Below, piece after piece: positions 11,694-22,615 of a stretch of 64,000 nucleotides of DNA. Made by a program: the position numbers and the translations under genes. Within the stretch, counting starts at the first letter, position 1, and each line of letters begins with the position of its first letter. The stretch is from Cryptomeria japonica (Eukaryota > Streptophyta > Pinopsida > Cupressales > Cupressaceae): assembly GCF_030272615.1 (NCBI RefSeq), contig NC_081414.1, positions 51,493,136-51,557,135 on the forward strand, written 5' to 3'. Below the pieces are notes generated by a model, which was not told where the DNA came from, did not search any database, and was given only the letters and a program-made list of their open reading frames with translations.

Positions 11694-12879
11694 TGATGAA
11701 TACTAAGAGGGGGGGGGGTGAATTAGTATACCAAAAATTACTATACTCAAATACTTTATCAGTCTAGCGGTAAACTGGTATAACAGTTTAACTAACAAAC
11801 CAGTTAACACAAATGCAAACCAAACATCAAGTAAGGCAATCACCCACAGAAGCACAATCATCATAACACAAGATATTTTGAAGTGGAAACCCAAATGAGA
11901 AAAACCACGGTGAGATAAAACTCACAAGTAACTATCTGCAGAATAGTAACCAGACCGGTTAAGGTCATACAATATTCTTTACTAGAATAGATCCTGTTAG
12001 GAATCTTAATCTCTGTTAGGAGATAAGTCCAATTAAAGACTACATTGTGAGAGGATTTTAAATCCACAGATGTGAATCACCTTGTTAGAGGATTTACAAA
12101 GGCTTTTCTGGGCCTACCTGGTTAAGGGTTTCTAACTTGTCAAAGATGTGAGTAATCAACAAGTGAATGATCTAGCAAATAGCATAGTCTGCTTGGTTAG
12201 ATCCATGATAGCTTATTGCTAATGCATTTCAACATTGCTTCAGTCTTCAGTAAATCCACACTCTATTATAGTACACAGACTTGATCTTTTTGTTAAGATC
12301 ACACATACAAGAACTCGTCAACCACTTCAAACCCTAACAGCTACACACAGATTAAAAACCTAGACATGACATCCTTAAAAGGAATCTAATTTCATGTCGG
12401 TCCAATAGGATTACATTGAAAGTTCCTAGGTTCATTGTATCTAGACACATTTGGTAACACGACACAAAATCACTATCAAAGTGTCGGTGGATGGTAACTC
12501 ATCACAAAGATATACTGGTTGGTAACTCATCACAGAGTATTACCAGTTTATACAACTTTACCGATTGCCGGTTGGTAACTCAGAGTAATACCGGTTTAGC
12601 AGATTACTAGTTGATAGGAATGAAGACTGGGAAAATGATAACTTCCATTTCTAGTTCCTTTGCTCCGTTTCGCTTGAGATCCTCGAACTGCTTGAGGTCC
12701 TCATGCCGCTTGAGATCTATAAACACTTTCTGCAAGACACCGATAGTCTAAAGACTATAACATAATATCGGTTTGCAAAAACTACCAGCTGAGCATAACT
12801 CATACATACAAAAATTAATCTCATAACAAGTGTGTGTCCATCAATGACAATCACAACATAATCATCAAAAATGCCAACA
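11694..12879 (-). repeat. 5' LTR of element C
   Basis: The LTR is 1,186 bp with ends TGTTGGCATTTTTG and TAGTATTCATCA on the minus strand. It pairs with 5197-6392. Its C-tract is 10 long against 7 in the partner LTR. Confidence 0.9.
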
Positions 12880-13419
12880 AACACAAATTTCACATCATTC
12901 TCCAGAATGTCGTTTAAGGTCATCGATTTGTTGTCAAATTTGGAGCCAGTGGTGGCTATCACCGTGCCATTTGATAATTTCCTCAAGGTAGGCACCTCAC
13001 CAGTCTCAACTAGGCATGTCATGGCTCGGATAACTTATTTGGTAATCTTGTGTGGCTTGCCATCATGAACATGGCTAAGAATGTACCGGATCCACTCTGC
13101 TTCGTTGAACAATGAAAAGTGAACGAACTGCAAAAAACCCTTGTCCTCAAGCACCTTGTACTCGAGTTTGAGATTTCCCAAACTATTTGCCAAGTGTTTA
13201 TTTTATAGGTCCAACATGTTTGCATTTCTAGGCTCCTCAAGATCATAGTGTATGTAAGCCCTAATATCTTCATTATGGAGAACACCGTAGGGCACCAATG
13301 AAAATGCACCTTCTGGATTATCTTCCACAAACTTGAAAGGGTGTTTCTTGAAAAATAGGTCTGGCCCTATCCTTAATCTCGACCACCAAAGGGGTAGTAA
13401 TACCAGAAGCTGAAGCCAT
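12880..13419 (-). pseudogene. Element B: N-terminal part of ORF2
   Basis: The start ATG is at 13419 (MASASGITTP), at the same place relative to ORF1 as in C and D. About 25 codons later a small frameshift (near 13340-13360) moves the frame. Beyond it FSLVPYGVLHNEDIRAYIH matches the SQIPKGVVYAEDPMMYIH block of D. The segment ending at 12880 (GSKFDNKSMTLNDI, VKFVF) matches the D region just before KFISMILGYKA. The ORF is cut here by element C and continues at 5196. The function is unknown. Confidence 0.78.
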
Positions 13420-13823
13420 TTCGAATGACAGGGTTTGCAAAAACTAAAATCCTAAATAGATAAATACCTTGATTCACAACCAGGTGCTGGAATTTTCTTT
13501 AGGATTGCTGAAATCGCTGTAGAAATCACCAAATTGCTTTTCTCTACTTCTCTACTCTATTCGCTTGATCGCATTGTGACAAATGATGCTTCAAAATGCA
13601 CTTTTATCCTTGAAAACCTAATTTTCCACTACAATAAATGCTGCAACCGGTTACCATGATTTTCACATAGTCACTTACTGGAGCACCAATTCTTCTCTGA
13701 AACTTTTGGATAACATCTGCATATCTGATCTAAGCCTTCTGCAACCTTCTGGAATCGATTGCAGACCACCAAATAGGAGGTTCTTAGAATTTGCATGAAA
13801 AGTCCCCCCTAAGGCATGAAGCC
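13420..13823 (-). other. ORF1-ORF2 spacer of element B
   Basis: This non-coding stretch corresponds to the spacers in C and D. No ORF or other signal is visible. Confidence 0.55.
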
Positions 13824-14987
13824 CTAGCTACTGGATGAAGATCCTGCTTTGGATTCTAGTGCAAATTCTTTTTTTGTTTTAGATTCATCTTTTCTAACCC
13901 ACATCTTCTCATGTTTGTCTCTGATCTCTTCTACCTTTGCCTTTCCCTTCTCATTTGATTTGTTCTTGTCTACTGGAACACTATTTTTGCTTCTGCAATA
14001 CTTTGCAATGTGACCGGTTTTGTTGCATGCATGACAAATAACATTATTATGCATAGGTCTGAAGTTCATCTCATTTGGTCTCATCCTGTACTAGTTAGAG
14101 GTATGTCCAAACATTTCACAAGCATAACACCTCTTGTTTTGGAAGTTATTCATTACTGCTCTACACATATTTGACTTGTGACCAAAGTTATTGCTTATGA
14201 AACACTAACCGGTAAAGGTAGGAGCATTATTCATGTTGTTCATTCCATTATTCATCCTACTTCTACATTGATTCTCCATATGACCAAGCTTATTGCAAGT
14301 AAAGCATCTACCATTGATTTTATAAGAATTAGGTTGTCTTACCAGAGGATTCTTGCTATTTTTCTGATCAGGTTTTGCATTGCCTTGTCTAGATCCAGAA
14401 GATTCTCCTTTCTCAAATCCAAGTCCTCGCATGTCTTTTCCATGTTTCTAACTCTCCAACATCTCATCAAGCCTTACTGAGCTAACTTTGAATTATTCTT
14501 TGTATTCATTAACAGTAACAAGTTCATCTCTTAAGGTAGCAATCTGTCTTTCAAGTTCTTCACCATTATTCCTTGACTGTGTTAACTCAAGCTTCAACTG
14601 ATCATTCTCATAGGTAATCTTGAAGCATTCATCAACTCTTTCCTTCAATGATTGTGCTAGATTCTATTCATTCTTCTTTTGATCCTCAATCTCCCGAGTC
14701 AACCTCATTACAATGGATTGCATCTCATTCTTCAAGGCAACATTCTCTCTCTCAAGCTTGTCAACTTCATCAGTTTTACCCCTATATTGCATGATCTAAC
14801 CTTCTTTCTCCTTTATCTTGTCCATCAATTCTTTCCTCTTGTCTCTAGAAGTGCTCTCTTGATCCTTCAAGTCATTAATGAAATTATCAACAACATTCAA
14901 GTTTTTATTCAAGGTACAAATCTCATTTCTAGTTGCATCAAGATCTTCAAGTGCCACACTGAGTTGTCTCTAAAAATTGGAATCCAT
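13824..14987 (-). pseudogene. ORF1 of element B: coiled-coil protein with zinc knuckles
   Basis: One frame runs from ATG at 14987 (MDSNF) to the stop at 13824, about 388 codons, with several in-frame stops, the first after five codons. The N-terminal half is a coiled coil rich in Glu, Lys, Leu and Asn. Zinc knuckles follow: CFTCNKLGHMENQC and CHACNKTGHIAKYC are intact, and two between them are degenerate. The tail is charged (KGKAKVEEIRDKHEK). It resembles ORF1 of D (24207-25280) more closely than that of C. A Gag-like RNA-binding role is inferred from the knuckles and from its place behind the primer site. Confidence 0.77.
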
Positions 14988-15040
14988 TGAATCAATCTCC
15001 TAGACTCTCCTCAAGCAATTAAGATTCCTTAGACGAACTA

Positions 15041-15053
15041 GGCTCTAATACCA
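15041..15053 (-). other. Primer binding site of element B
   Basis: On the minus strand TGGTATTAGAGCC lies just after the LTR end. It is the tRNA-iMet type site with one C-to-T change from TGGTATCAGAGCC. Confidence 0.82.
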
Positions 15054-15055
15054 AT

Positions 15056-16011
15056 TGTAAGAATCAAGGATAACTAAGAGGGGGGGGGGGTGAATTAGTG
15101 ATCTACTATTTATTGGATTTTTAAACTTATCTTTAAATCACCGACAGTAAATACCTGAAACGGAAATACAGAAACATAAAACAAACAGCCACAAGATCAT
15201 AACACTGGTAATTTTACGTGGAAACCTGAATGGGAAAAACCATGGTGGGATTTGAATCCATAATATTATTCCACTATGGCCAGAAGCAAAACAATATTAC
15301 AAAATGGGAATGCACATGCATTCAGGTACATTGCCTAGAGCTCACTGCTTAATTACAATAACCCAGAAGGCTACAACCCTCAGGGAAGTCTCACTGACTT
15401 ACAAGATAGTTATAGTGATGAATTACAATGAATGAACTCTGAAATATCATCTACAATTCTTGGATGAGTTCCAGTTGAGTACTGAATACACTGATTGGAT
15501 CACCTTCTCTGTTCTGCTCTATTCTTGCCCTGTTCTCTGTCTCAGTTAGCTATCAGATCAAGAATGTGCACGTGAAACTATGCCAAAACTGATTCTCAAT
15601 GACTTCTCTCTTGCATACAATTGCATCATACACCAAAAGATCATCCACACCAAACTTATATACCGACAATCACAAAATAGGTCATACATCATGTCGGCCT
15701 GCTAGTGTAACGTGTAGTCACATGTCGGCTTGACCAGATCCAAAAAGATAAATGCGAATCACCAAAACAATAAAAAATGATGTTTCTAAGTCAGGGCAAT
15801 CACCCAAAACACGATTCAATGCACCGCAATCACTGAAAAGCTTTCGGACCAAAAAGTGCTCTATTCTTTCTAAAATAGCGGTTAACACCCACTTCCAGAT
15901 AGAAAGAATTATGATCACTAGAGAGAATCTCCATAAAGAGTTTCCATCAATGACAACCCTAAACCAATAATCAACCACCATAAGCCACTGGATGAGTGTC
16001 AATTTCCAACA
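15056..16011 (-). repeat. 5' LTR of element B
   Basis: On the minus strand it starts TGTTGGAAATTGAC and ends CTTGATTCTTACA, 956 bp. The U5 motif (GGTTTTTCCCATTCAGG, about 15226-15243) and a C-tract of 11 (about 15080-15090) match the other family members. The partner LTR lies beyond the left edge, so the outer boundary at 16011 rests on the TGTTGG start shared with A, C, D and E. Confidence 0.75.
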
Positions 16012-17774
16012 AAAAATGCATCCAATAGTGAAAACCACTTCTTGTGGCAGCTTGGGTAAGTACCATAATGAAAAATTGGTAAAGAAGTGTCTTACACTCT
16101 ACACTAGGGGTAAATATTTATCCTGGCCATCTTACCATCCACGTAATTCATTTATCCTTCGTCCACTATCCATAATCCTATACAAGTCCATCCTTATTCC
16201 TAGTCTTTGATTTTGATTATCCTCCATATCCATTATCCTCTATCCACATCCTATCTAAGTCCATCCTCCTTTCTTATCTTTGATCTTGAGTATCCTATCC
16301 ATATCCTCCATCAGATATCCCTCATCCTATCCAAATGTATCTTTCATTGTTACTTACTATCTTGATTAAGCTAGAAGCAAAAATAATATTCATGCATGCT
16401 TAAAAAAATTCAAGCCATAAGTCCTCCTCCATAGATATCCATTGAACACTATCCTTCCATCTCATACATGATTATCCACCATCCTTCCATCCTTAATTCC
16501 ACCACCTCTAGTATGGGGCATTTTACTTCTTTGCAACATAGTTCTTGGATCCCCATTCCACCTATCTTTCATCCTTTAGTCCTCTATCCATCTAATTAAT
16601 TCCTCCATCTCCTATCCAAGCAATCTTTCCACTCATTCCATCTTTTTACCAAGCCTTAGTTTTCCCTTATCATTGGTCCCAATCCATTTATCCTAGATCC
16701 ACAATCCAATCCCATCAATTCAATCATATTCCCCCTCCCATCCAATCCTATTGAATCATTAATCCCCTCTCATATTATCCAATCCATTTTTCCTCTCCAT
16801 CACATTGAGCTTTACCCAGAAATCTAAACTTATCTTGACTTGCACATAGATCAAATACTCAGCCACAACGTGCTAATAAAATCTAAGTAGAAATTTCCCC
16901 ATTTGCATACCCTACACAACTACCATGTCTTTACCAACCTATCAGTCATATCCATCATCTTTTCCCATCGAGATGCATCCTTCCCATGTCTAGTAGTTTA
17001 TCCAAATCCATCATCCTACCCATTGGGATGTACCTTTCCCATGTTTGGCAGTTTATCCAAATCAAGATTCTACTCTTGGAAAGAGATGTTAGTTGGCCAT
17101 GTGTGTGTCATTTGCATGATTGGTCTTTCTGCTTTGTTTTTCATTTTTTTTCCTATGCCTATACCTATTCTGGGCTACCCCAATCATTTCATATCGTGAT
17201 ATGTCTTGGATTGGTGTATACTGGGGCATCTTTTTGTGGTATGGCGTCTTTGGTGGTTTCTTTTGTACGATCCAACTGTTTGGCATTTACACCATCATCA
17301 ATGTTTGAGAACCTGTTTGCACTAAGATAACCTATTGTTTAAGAGTCTAGTTCAAACATCAAATAATCACAACATCGTGACTTTTATGGTCAGTGGTGTA
17401 GATAGTCCATTGCAATATCAAAACTAGGTTTTCTCTCCACATTTACACAACAAAATCCCATCCATCCATTCATCTTCTTCATCATTATGTCCATTTATCA
17501 TGAGACTCCAATTTATTCATTTATCCACCCCTTCATCATCCTTATCCTTTTCACAACCTTAATTATCTAGTCCTCCTATACATTTCTAGAGCACACCCAT
17601 GTTCTTGGAATTTGCATGTCCTCTCAAGGGGGCATACCACTATCTCCTCATCATCCTTCCTCACCCACCTATGCCTGGGGCATCATGCTACTAGTCTTAA
17701 ACCTTTTATCCGCTATATTTTATTCTTTTTTGATATAGCATCACTTCATGATGCTATATCAAAGATGGACAAAA
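16012..17774 (+). other. Non-coding tail of an older gypsy-like element; no gene seen
   Basis: No coherent ORF is present; short frames such as 16903-17330 lack recognisable motifs. The stretch is rich in CATCC/TATCC pyrimidine words (especially 16110-16800). It ends in a hairpin and purine stretch directly before an LTR-like start at 17775, so it is best read as the 3' internal region of an LTR element into which B inserted. This is an inference. Confidence 0.45.
17729..17763. other. Perfect 15-bp hairpin just before an LTR
   Basis: TTTGATATAGCATCA (17729-17743), loop CTTCA, then the exact reverse complement (17749-17763). It is followed by GATGGACAAAA and the LTR start TGTAGACACC. A similar hairpin stands in the same place before the 3' LTR of F (62759-62793). 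Confidence 0.8.
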
Positions 17775-17896
17775 TGTAGACACCTAAAATTAATTAAATT
17801 AATATTTAATTATTTTAGCCTTTTTACATAATTAATTATGTTAGCCTCTTCTTAAAATCGATTAAATTATATTTAGTTAATTTTATCACTATAGTC

Positions 17897-18098
17897 AACA
17901 GGGGTGACCCATGTAGTACAATGGTTAAAACACTTTCTTGGTGAGACCACGACCAAGGTTCAAATCCCCGTTGGGCTACTAGGCTCGCAGGCTTGGTACT
18001 TTCATTGGGCTGGCGTGCTCGCAGATTTGAACAACAATAGTGTTTTGACACCTTAAAAAGTGTTCATTACCAATAAAAAACTAAAATAAAAATAAAAA
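17897..18098 (+). mobile_element. tRNA-derived SINE with 15-bp target duplication
   Basis: The body has pol III promoter boxes: box A TAGTACAATGG (17913-17923) and box B GGTTCAAATCC (17957-17967), about 33 bases apart. It ends in an A-rich tail (CTAAAATAAAAATAAAAA). The flanks TTTATCACTATAGTC at 17882-17896 and 18099-18113 are identical, a classic LINE-mediated target duplication. The 5' part resembles a tRNA gene but is extended by a tRNA-unrelated region, so it is a SINE rather than a tRNA gene. It sits inside the LTR relic. Confidence 0.9.
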
Positions 18099-19063
18099 TT
18101 TATCACTATAGTCCTTATATTTAATTTATCAAAATTAATTATATCCTTTATTCTTATAAAATCATTTCTTCCATCCCAATTAGCTAATTAATTCCAATTA
18201 ATTGACTAATCCTTTGATTCTTACAAATCACTCTTTTGTTCCCATCATCTAGCCTAATCATGGTTATCATTTCCTCCAATTTTATATTCCTCCACTTATT
18301 CTCTCTCCTCATGTCCTATCCTCCGAACTCACCTACTTTTTCTCATAACCCCTCATTAGCTCACGTAATCCTCCTAATCATTTGCACATCCCTAATCACC
18401 TTGATTAGGGATGGGCCAACTCTTTTCCGTAAATGGCCTTCATGCACCAACTTTGGCTCTTCAAAGGAATTTCAAATTCCTTGAATCTCCCCATGCCCCC
18501 TCTTCCTAAGGAATTTTTAATTCCTTTATCCATTTATTCTTCCCAAACATTCTATTATTTGGGAATTTTTAATTCCCCTTGTCTTCTCACAAGGAATTTT
18601 ATATTCTTTCTTCTCTTTCCAAGGTACATGGGGAACTCTTCCCTATGTACTTGAGAAGCGTGGAGACAAGAAATGCCTTTATAGAAAATCTCTTGGATCT
18701 CCCACTTTGTCCTCTCAATCTTCTCCCACTTTCTTTCAATCCTAGTCATCCATTCATCTTTGATCCTGGCCATCCATTTTGGGCCCCTCCAATCTATAAA
18801 TTAGAGTCTCCTCTTCTCACAATCATATCCACCTTTTGAGTATTCTTATTATTTCCATTTGAGATAAAAAATCCATCCATTGCATCCTTACTATGCCAAA
18901 ATCTTCCCTCACATGATCCAATTCCATGGATTTCTACACCCTCATCCTAATTAATTGTTGTGTAGTGGAGATCAATCCACAATCCATCATCATAAGAGAA
19001 AATCAAGTGGAGCATTGGGTGCATTTCCACTTGTAGATCAATCGGAGGAAGGGGAGAAAGAAG

Positions 19064-19153
19064 GTATACGGGTTTTTTTGTTTACTTTTGAATGCTTATT
19101 GTCTTTCATGTTTTAGTTTATGCACTAACCTTTAACCGTTTTTCCCTCTTCAG
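19064..19153 (+). other. Intron-like segment in the LTR relic
   Basis: It has a donor AAG|GTATACG, a branch-like CACTAACC, a T-rich tract and an acceptor CTCTTCAG|GAG. The same arrangement is seen near the end of both F LTRs. Splicing is not demonstrated. Confidence 0.4.
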
Positions 19154-19163
19154 GAGTATTACA

Positions 19164-21083
19164 TCTTTTGTATAGTTTAGAATATAGTATATAATAAATA
19201 AATAAAAACAATAGTTAGTAAATAATTAATTAGAATATAGTTATTTTTTTGGGAAGTTATTCTCATAGGTTGTTTGGGTAGTTTATCCACGAGATTATTA
19301 ATCTTAATAAGGCAGTTGATTGTAATGTAAAATTCATCCAAAAATATCAATATGAAACCAACATATTTTATTTTATTTGCAATAATGGTTTGATATAGAA
19401 TATTATTTGTTTTCTCATCATTTCAATATGGTATCAAAGCATATTGATGTTTATACATCCTTGTGAAATGATAAAATATGTCACAAGTACAAACTAGTGA
19501 ATGAGAAAACAACAGTCTATAACGCAAGGCAGGAGTTAGGATAGAGGGAGACATGATTTGATGCAATGGAACCATGAGAATTTCTTTACAGTATAAACAA
19601 AAATGTTGATCTTGTTTCTATTATTGAAATATATGGTTGGAGTTGGTCCATTGGATTTATTTGTTTTGATTTGCTTCATTTACCTCCCATGATGTATTGA
19701 ATACAATTTTGAAGGCATTTGAATGAACTTGTCAATGGAGAAGGTGTAGATTCAAACCAAGGATATCTAAATGCTTCTAGAAGATCTCAACACTAACATC
19801 AACATGTCAATTTACAAATAGAACACTGTCAATTCCTATTCTTTGTCAACAATATGTGTTGTCATATTGGTTGAAGGGAAATTTGATATTGAACTTCTAA
19901 TGGTAGGAAATAATTGTTAGTTGTTGTAGCTACTTGGGTTGGCCTCCAACTAGAAGAAGAAGAAGACAACATAAGAGGGCATGGACAGTTTTTACTATCT
20001 TCTGAAAATATAAAAAAGTTGTAAGAATTTTATTCATCACATCTTGTAATTTTTCAACATTCACTACATGAGTATTGAAGTGTGTTTGAAAGAAAAATAA
20101 TTTGAGGACAAAGTGATAGAAGAATGATTTGAAAGAATGAGATAGAAAATTACAAGTCTTATCTAGTAGTTTGCTGTTGGAAATGTAAGTATTTGTTGTA
20201 AGGTTCTGCAACATGCAAAGAAATCTCACTTTCCACAATCAAGCATATAAACTAGCATAAGAATGTGAATGATTTGAAATTTATGCTAAATTTTTATTTA
20301 AAATTATTAGTGACAAATTTTGAGTTAGTTTATAATCATTTTACAAGTCATGGAGGGGGGTCATTAAAAGTTAAAGTCCTTGTGTATCCATTAGTTGAAG
20401 TTTTATATTTTCTCTTTTGAGGCCTTTTATTATATCTTTTGACAATATTTATTTTAAGAGGTGCACATTCTTGTTTGAAATCAACACTTTGATTCTTCTA
20501 AAAATGATTACATCCTCGTATTCATGTGCACATGGATATTATATGGTTGATGGTACATCTAACAATGATTATAGATGTTCTAATGTTACTTATAGCTAGG
20601 AAGGAGTAAGGGGTCAAATTGGAGGTCAAAGGCACTAGAGGATGGAGATTTTTTATCATCTCAAGCTACCTTCTAGCTTAGAGATGTGTTAACAATATTA
20701 CATCATTAATTTTGTTATAGTTTTCTAAATATCAAGTATACAATAATATATCAAGTTTGTATGAATATTTGTTAGTATTAAGTTGTTTTAATATCTCGCA
20801 AATATAGAGGAGTGGCTATAAGAGATAGAACAAACCTCCTATAATATAAGATATGCAAATACTATATATATGGTAATGTGTTGAATGGAATAAAATATAG
20901 GAATATAATATTGATGACTATAATCTCTACCCATTTTCATCACAACATTGGTGAAAACTAATGAAGGCTAAAATATTATTTTAATTCCTTTGACTATATA
21001 GAACATGGCAGAAAATATTAGCATCTAAAATTCACAAGCTGATGATGGAGAGGAACATTACATATAAGAGGTGATGATAAGTG
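19164..21083. other. AT-rich region without a recognisable gene
   Basis: The only signal is TGGTATCAAAGC at 19429-19440, identical to the primer site of element D and preceded by TTTCA. This suggests the remains of a copia-type LTR ending near 19425. No gag or pol motif follows, and ORFs such as 19930-20238 (minus) and 20417-20599 look like chance. Confidence 0.4.
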
Positions 21084-21088
21084 CTTTC
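21084..21088. other. Left target-site duplication of element F
   Basis: CTTTC lies directly before the F 5' LTR and recurs at 63918-63922 after the 3' LTR. Confidence 0.88.
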
Positions 21089-21797
21089 TGTATACACATA
21101 AAAATTGGCTATGAGTAATTAAATAAATATTTTATATTTAATTAATAATTATTCTTCTATTAAATAGTTAATTTGAAAAAATTAATTAATTTAATTCATT
21201 TCATGTCCTATTAATTAATTTAATTGAAATATTTTATTAATTAATTCATTTATCCTTTTCCCCTATTTAATTAATTAAATACTTAATATTTAATTATTCT
21301 TCTAATCAATCAATTAAATATCTAATATTTAATGGTTATTATTCTATCCTATAGTCTCAAATATTAAATAATTTCTTAATTATTTAATTCCTTTTCCAAC
21401 TCATCCTTCCATCTCCACTTCATCTTTCGTTTGCCAACTCATCAATCGTGTGGCTAAAGATATTAATATTTCTTAAATATTAATTCACCACTTATCTCCA
21501 ACCTCCAAAATAAATGAAATATTGTGTATGCACAAATATTTCTTAACCTTCTTCTATATTCTCTCCAACATCCCTACATTTTAGGAAGGACTTGAGTCCA
21601 CTTGTCCTCTCATGCCTAAATATTCTCCAACCATCCCTAGATTCCCTCAATCAGCAACCTAGTCAAGGTGAGATGAGTGACACTTGTCTTCTCCTTCCCC
21701 CTTTCTCTCAACCTTCACCTTTGCTCACAACCATCCAAATCTGCAGATCTGATCATGACCATTGATCTAGGCCACATCATCTTATCCTCTCAAAAGT

Positions 21798-21806
21798 CTA
21801 TAAAAA
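21798..21806 (+). promoter_or_regulatory. TATA box of the F 5' LTR
   Basis: CTATAAAAA is conserved in the 3' LTR at 63518-63526, about 710 bases from each LTR start. Transcription would be expected to begin about 30 bases downstream. Confidence 0.65.
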
Positions 21807-22068
21807 TGGGAGTTTTAGTTGAGAAAGAGTTAGTCTTCAAGTGAGTTTTCAAGTTAAACATTTGTGAAACCTTATGCTCATTTTGAGTTTTAATCTTGAA
21901 GCAATTTAGCATAATCATTTTGCATTGCATATCATAGTATCAGTTAACTATTAGTTATCAGTCCATTCTTCATATGCCATCTTGGAAGCTATCACTGCTT
22001 GTCTGAGAGCACATCATCTGCAACTAGGTACAGTGGAGTTAGGACACAATGAGACTTAAATCATGAAG

Positions 22069-22177
22069 GTAAAAATAGTGTTTTTTTATTTTAATATCAA
22101 TTTCATGTAGTTTCATTGATTGAGTTTGGATTTCCTGTAGCATTTCCTTTTTATTTTATGAAACTAACATGTTGCAG
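22069..22177 (+). other. Candidate intron inside the F LTR (5' untranslated region)
   Basis: Donor ATGAAG|GTAAAAAT, branch-like AAACTAAC, acceptor GTTGCAG|GT; 109 bases, T-rich. The same signals are kept in the 3' LTR. In the 5' LTR it lies downstream of the TATA box, so it would be transcribed as leader. Confidence 0.45.
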
Positions 22178-22214
22178 GTAGTATTCCGATGATGAAATTC
22201 AAGTCGACACACTT

Positions 22215-22232
22215 TGGCACCCACCGTGGGGC
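22215..22232 (+). other. Primer binding site of element F
   Basis: TGGCACCCACCGTGGGGC begins three bases after the LTR end. This type of site (TGGCGCCCACCGTGGGGC-like) is familiar in plant Ty3/gypsy elements; I do not assign the tRNA. Confidence 0.8.
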
Positions 22233-22339
22233 TCAAGCCTCACACATATCTTTCTAATATCCTATCTAGTTCTCGCAAAAAGAAATTTAATGCATTTGTA
22301 ATCCAGATTCACGTCCGTGTGAGTTCTGACAATGCTTTT

Positions 22340-22615
22340 ATTTAATAGTTTATCACTTTTGTCCTTTAGGTTAGCACATTTGTCATTTAGGTTAGCGCTT
22401 TTGTCTGCAAATCAATGCATTTAATCTTTAGAGCAATGCTTTTGTCCTGCAAGATAACACATGTGTCATTTTGTTTAGCTCTTTTGTCAGTAATTTCTCT
22501 CTTCTTAGTCCGTAGAGCAGTGCTTTTGTATTGCAGGTTAACACTTTTGTCCTTTAGGTTAGCGCTTTTGAGGTGAAAGACAACACATTTGTTAGGATAA
22601 CGCTTTTATTTGTAG
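22340..22615 (+). repeat. Degenerate GTTAGCGCTTTTGT repeat array in the F leader
   Basis: About ten units of roughly 25 bases, each a variant of GTTAGCGCTTTTGTCCTTTAG, alternating GTTAGCAC, GTTAGCGC, AGCAATGC and TAACAC cores. More units occur in the leader after element D (about 30340-30420). The reverse complement of the array lies near the other end of F (62030-62300). Confidence 0.75.

Larger units (their letters stand above)
5197..12879 (-). mobile_element. Element C: complete pol-less LTR retrotransposon inside element B
   Basis: On the minus strand the order is 5' LTR (11694-12879), tRNA-iMet primer site, ORF1 with coiled coil and zinc knuckles (10363-11643), a spacer, ORF2 (6664-9935), polypurine tract (6393-6411) and 3' LTR (5197-6392). 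The total is 7,683 bp. Flanks are GACAC (5192-5196) and AACAC (12880-12884), a five-base target duplication with one mismatch. The sequence on both sides is ORF2 of element B, which reads on across the insertion. There is no pol region. C shares architecture with D but its LTRs and proteins are clearly diverged, so it is a separate subfamily. Confidence 0.87.
17775..19163 (+). repeat. Gypsy-type 3' LTR relic, related in layout to the LTR of F
   Basis: It starts TGTAGACACCTAAAATT after a purine stretch. Like the F LTR it opens with AATTAATTTAATATT-rich sequence, has a TATA box (TCTATAAATTA, 18793-18803) and ends shortly after an intron-like segment (19064-19153). The end at ...GAGTATTACA (19163) is inferred by analogy; no target duplication could be tested. 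It is interrupted by a SINE at 17897-18098. Confidence 0.55.
21089..22211 (+). repeat. 5' LTR of element F
   Basis: It begins TGTATACACATAAAAATTGG and ends AAGTCGACACA, 1,123 bp. The first third is extremely AT-rich. A TATA box, CTATAAAAA, is at 21798-21806. The 3' part carries an intron-like segment. It differs from the 3' LTR by scattered substitutions and a few AT-rich indels. Confidence 0.92.

Noticed and set aside
16903-17330. Overlapping plus-strand ORFs of about 100 codons
   Set aside because: Several frames are open together in pyrimidine-rich DNA, with no domain and no homologue in the window.
17913-17970. A tRNA gene
   Set aside because: Boxes A and B are present, but the flanking 15-bp duplication, the tRNA-unrelated 3' part and the A-rich tail show a SINE.
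22340-22615. CRISPR-like or satellite array
   Set aside because: The units are degenerate, the spacing is irregular and there are no unique spacers; the context is a plant retrotransposon leader.
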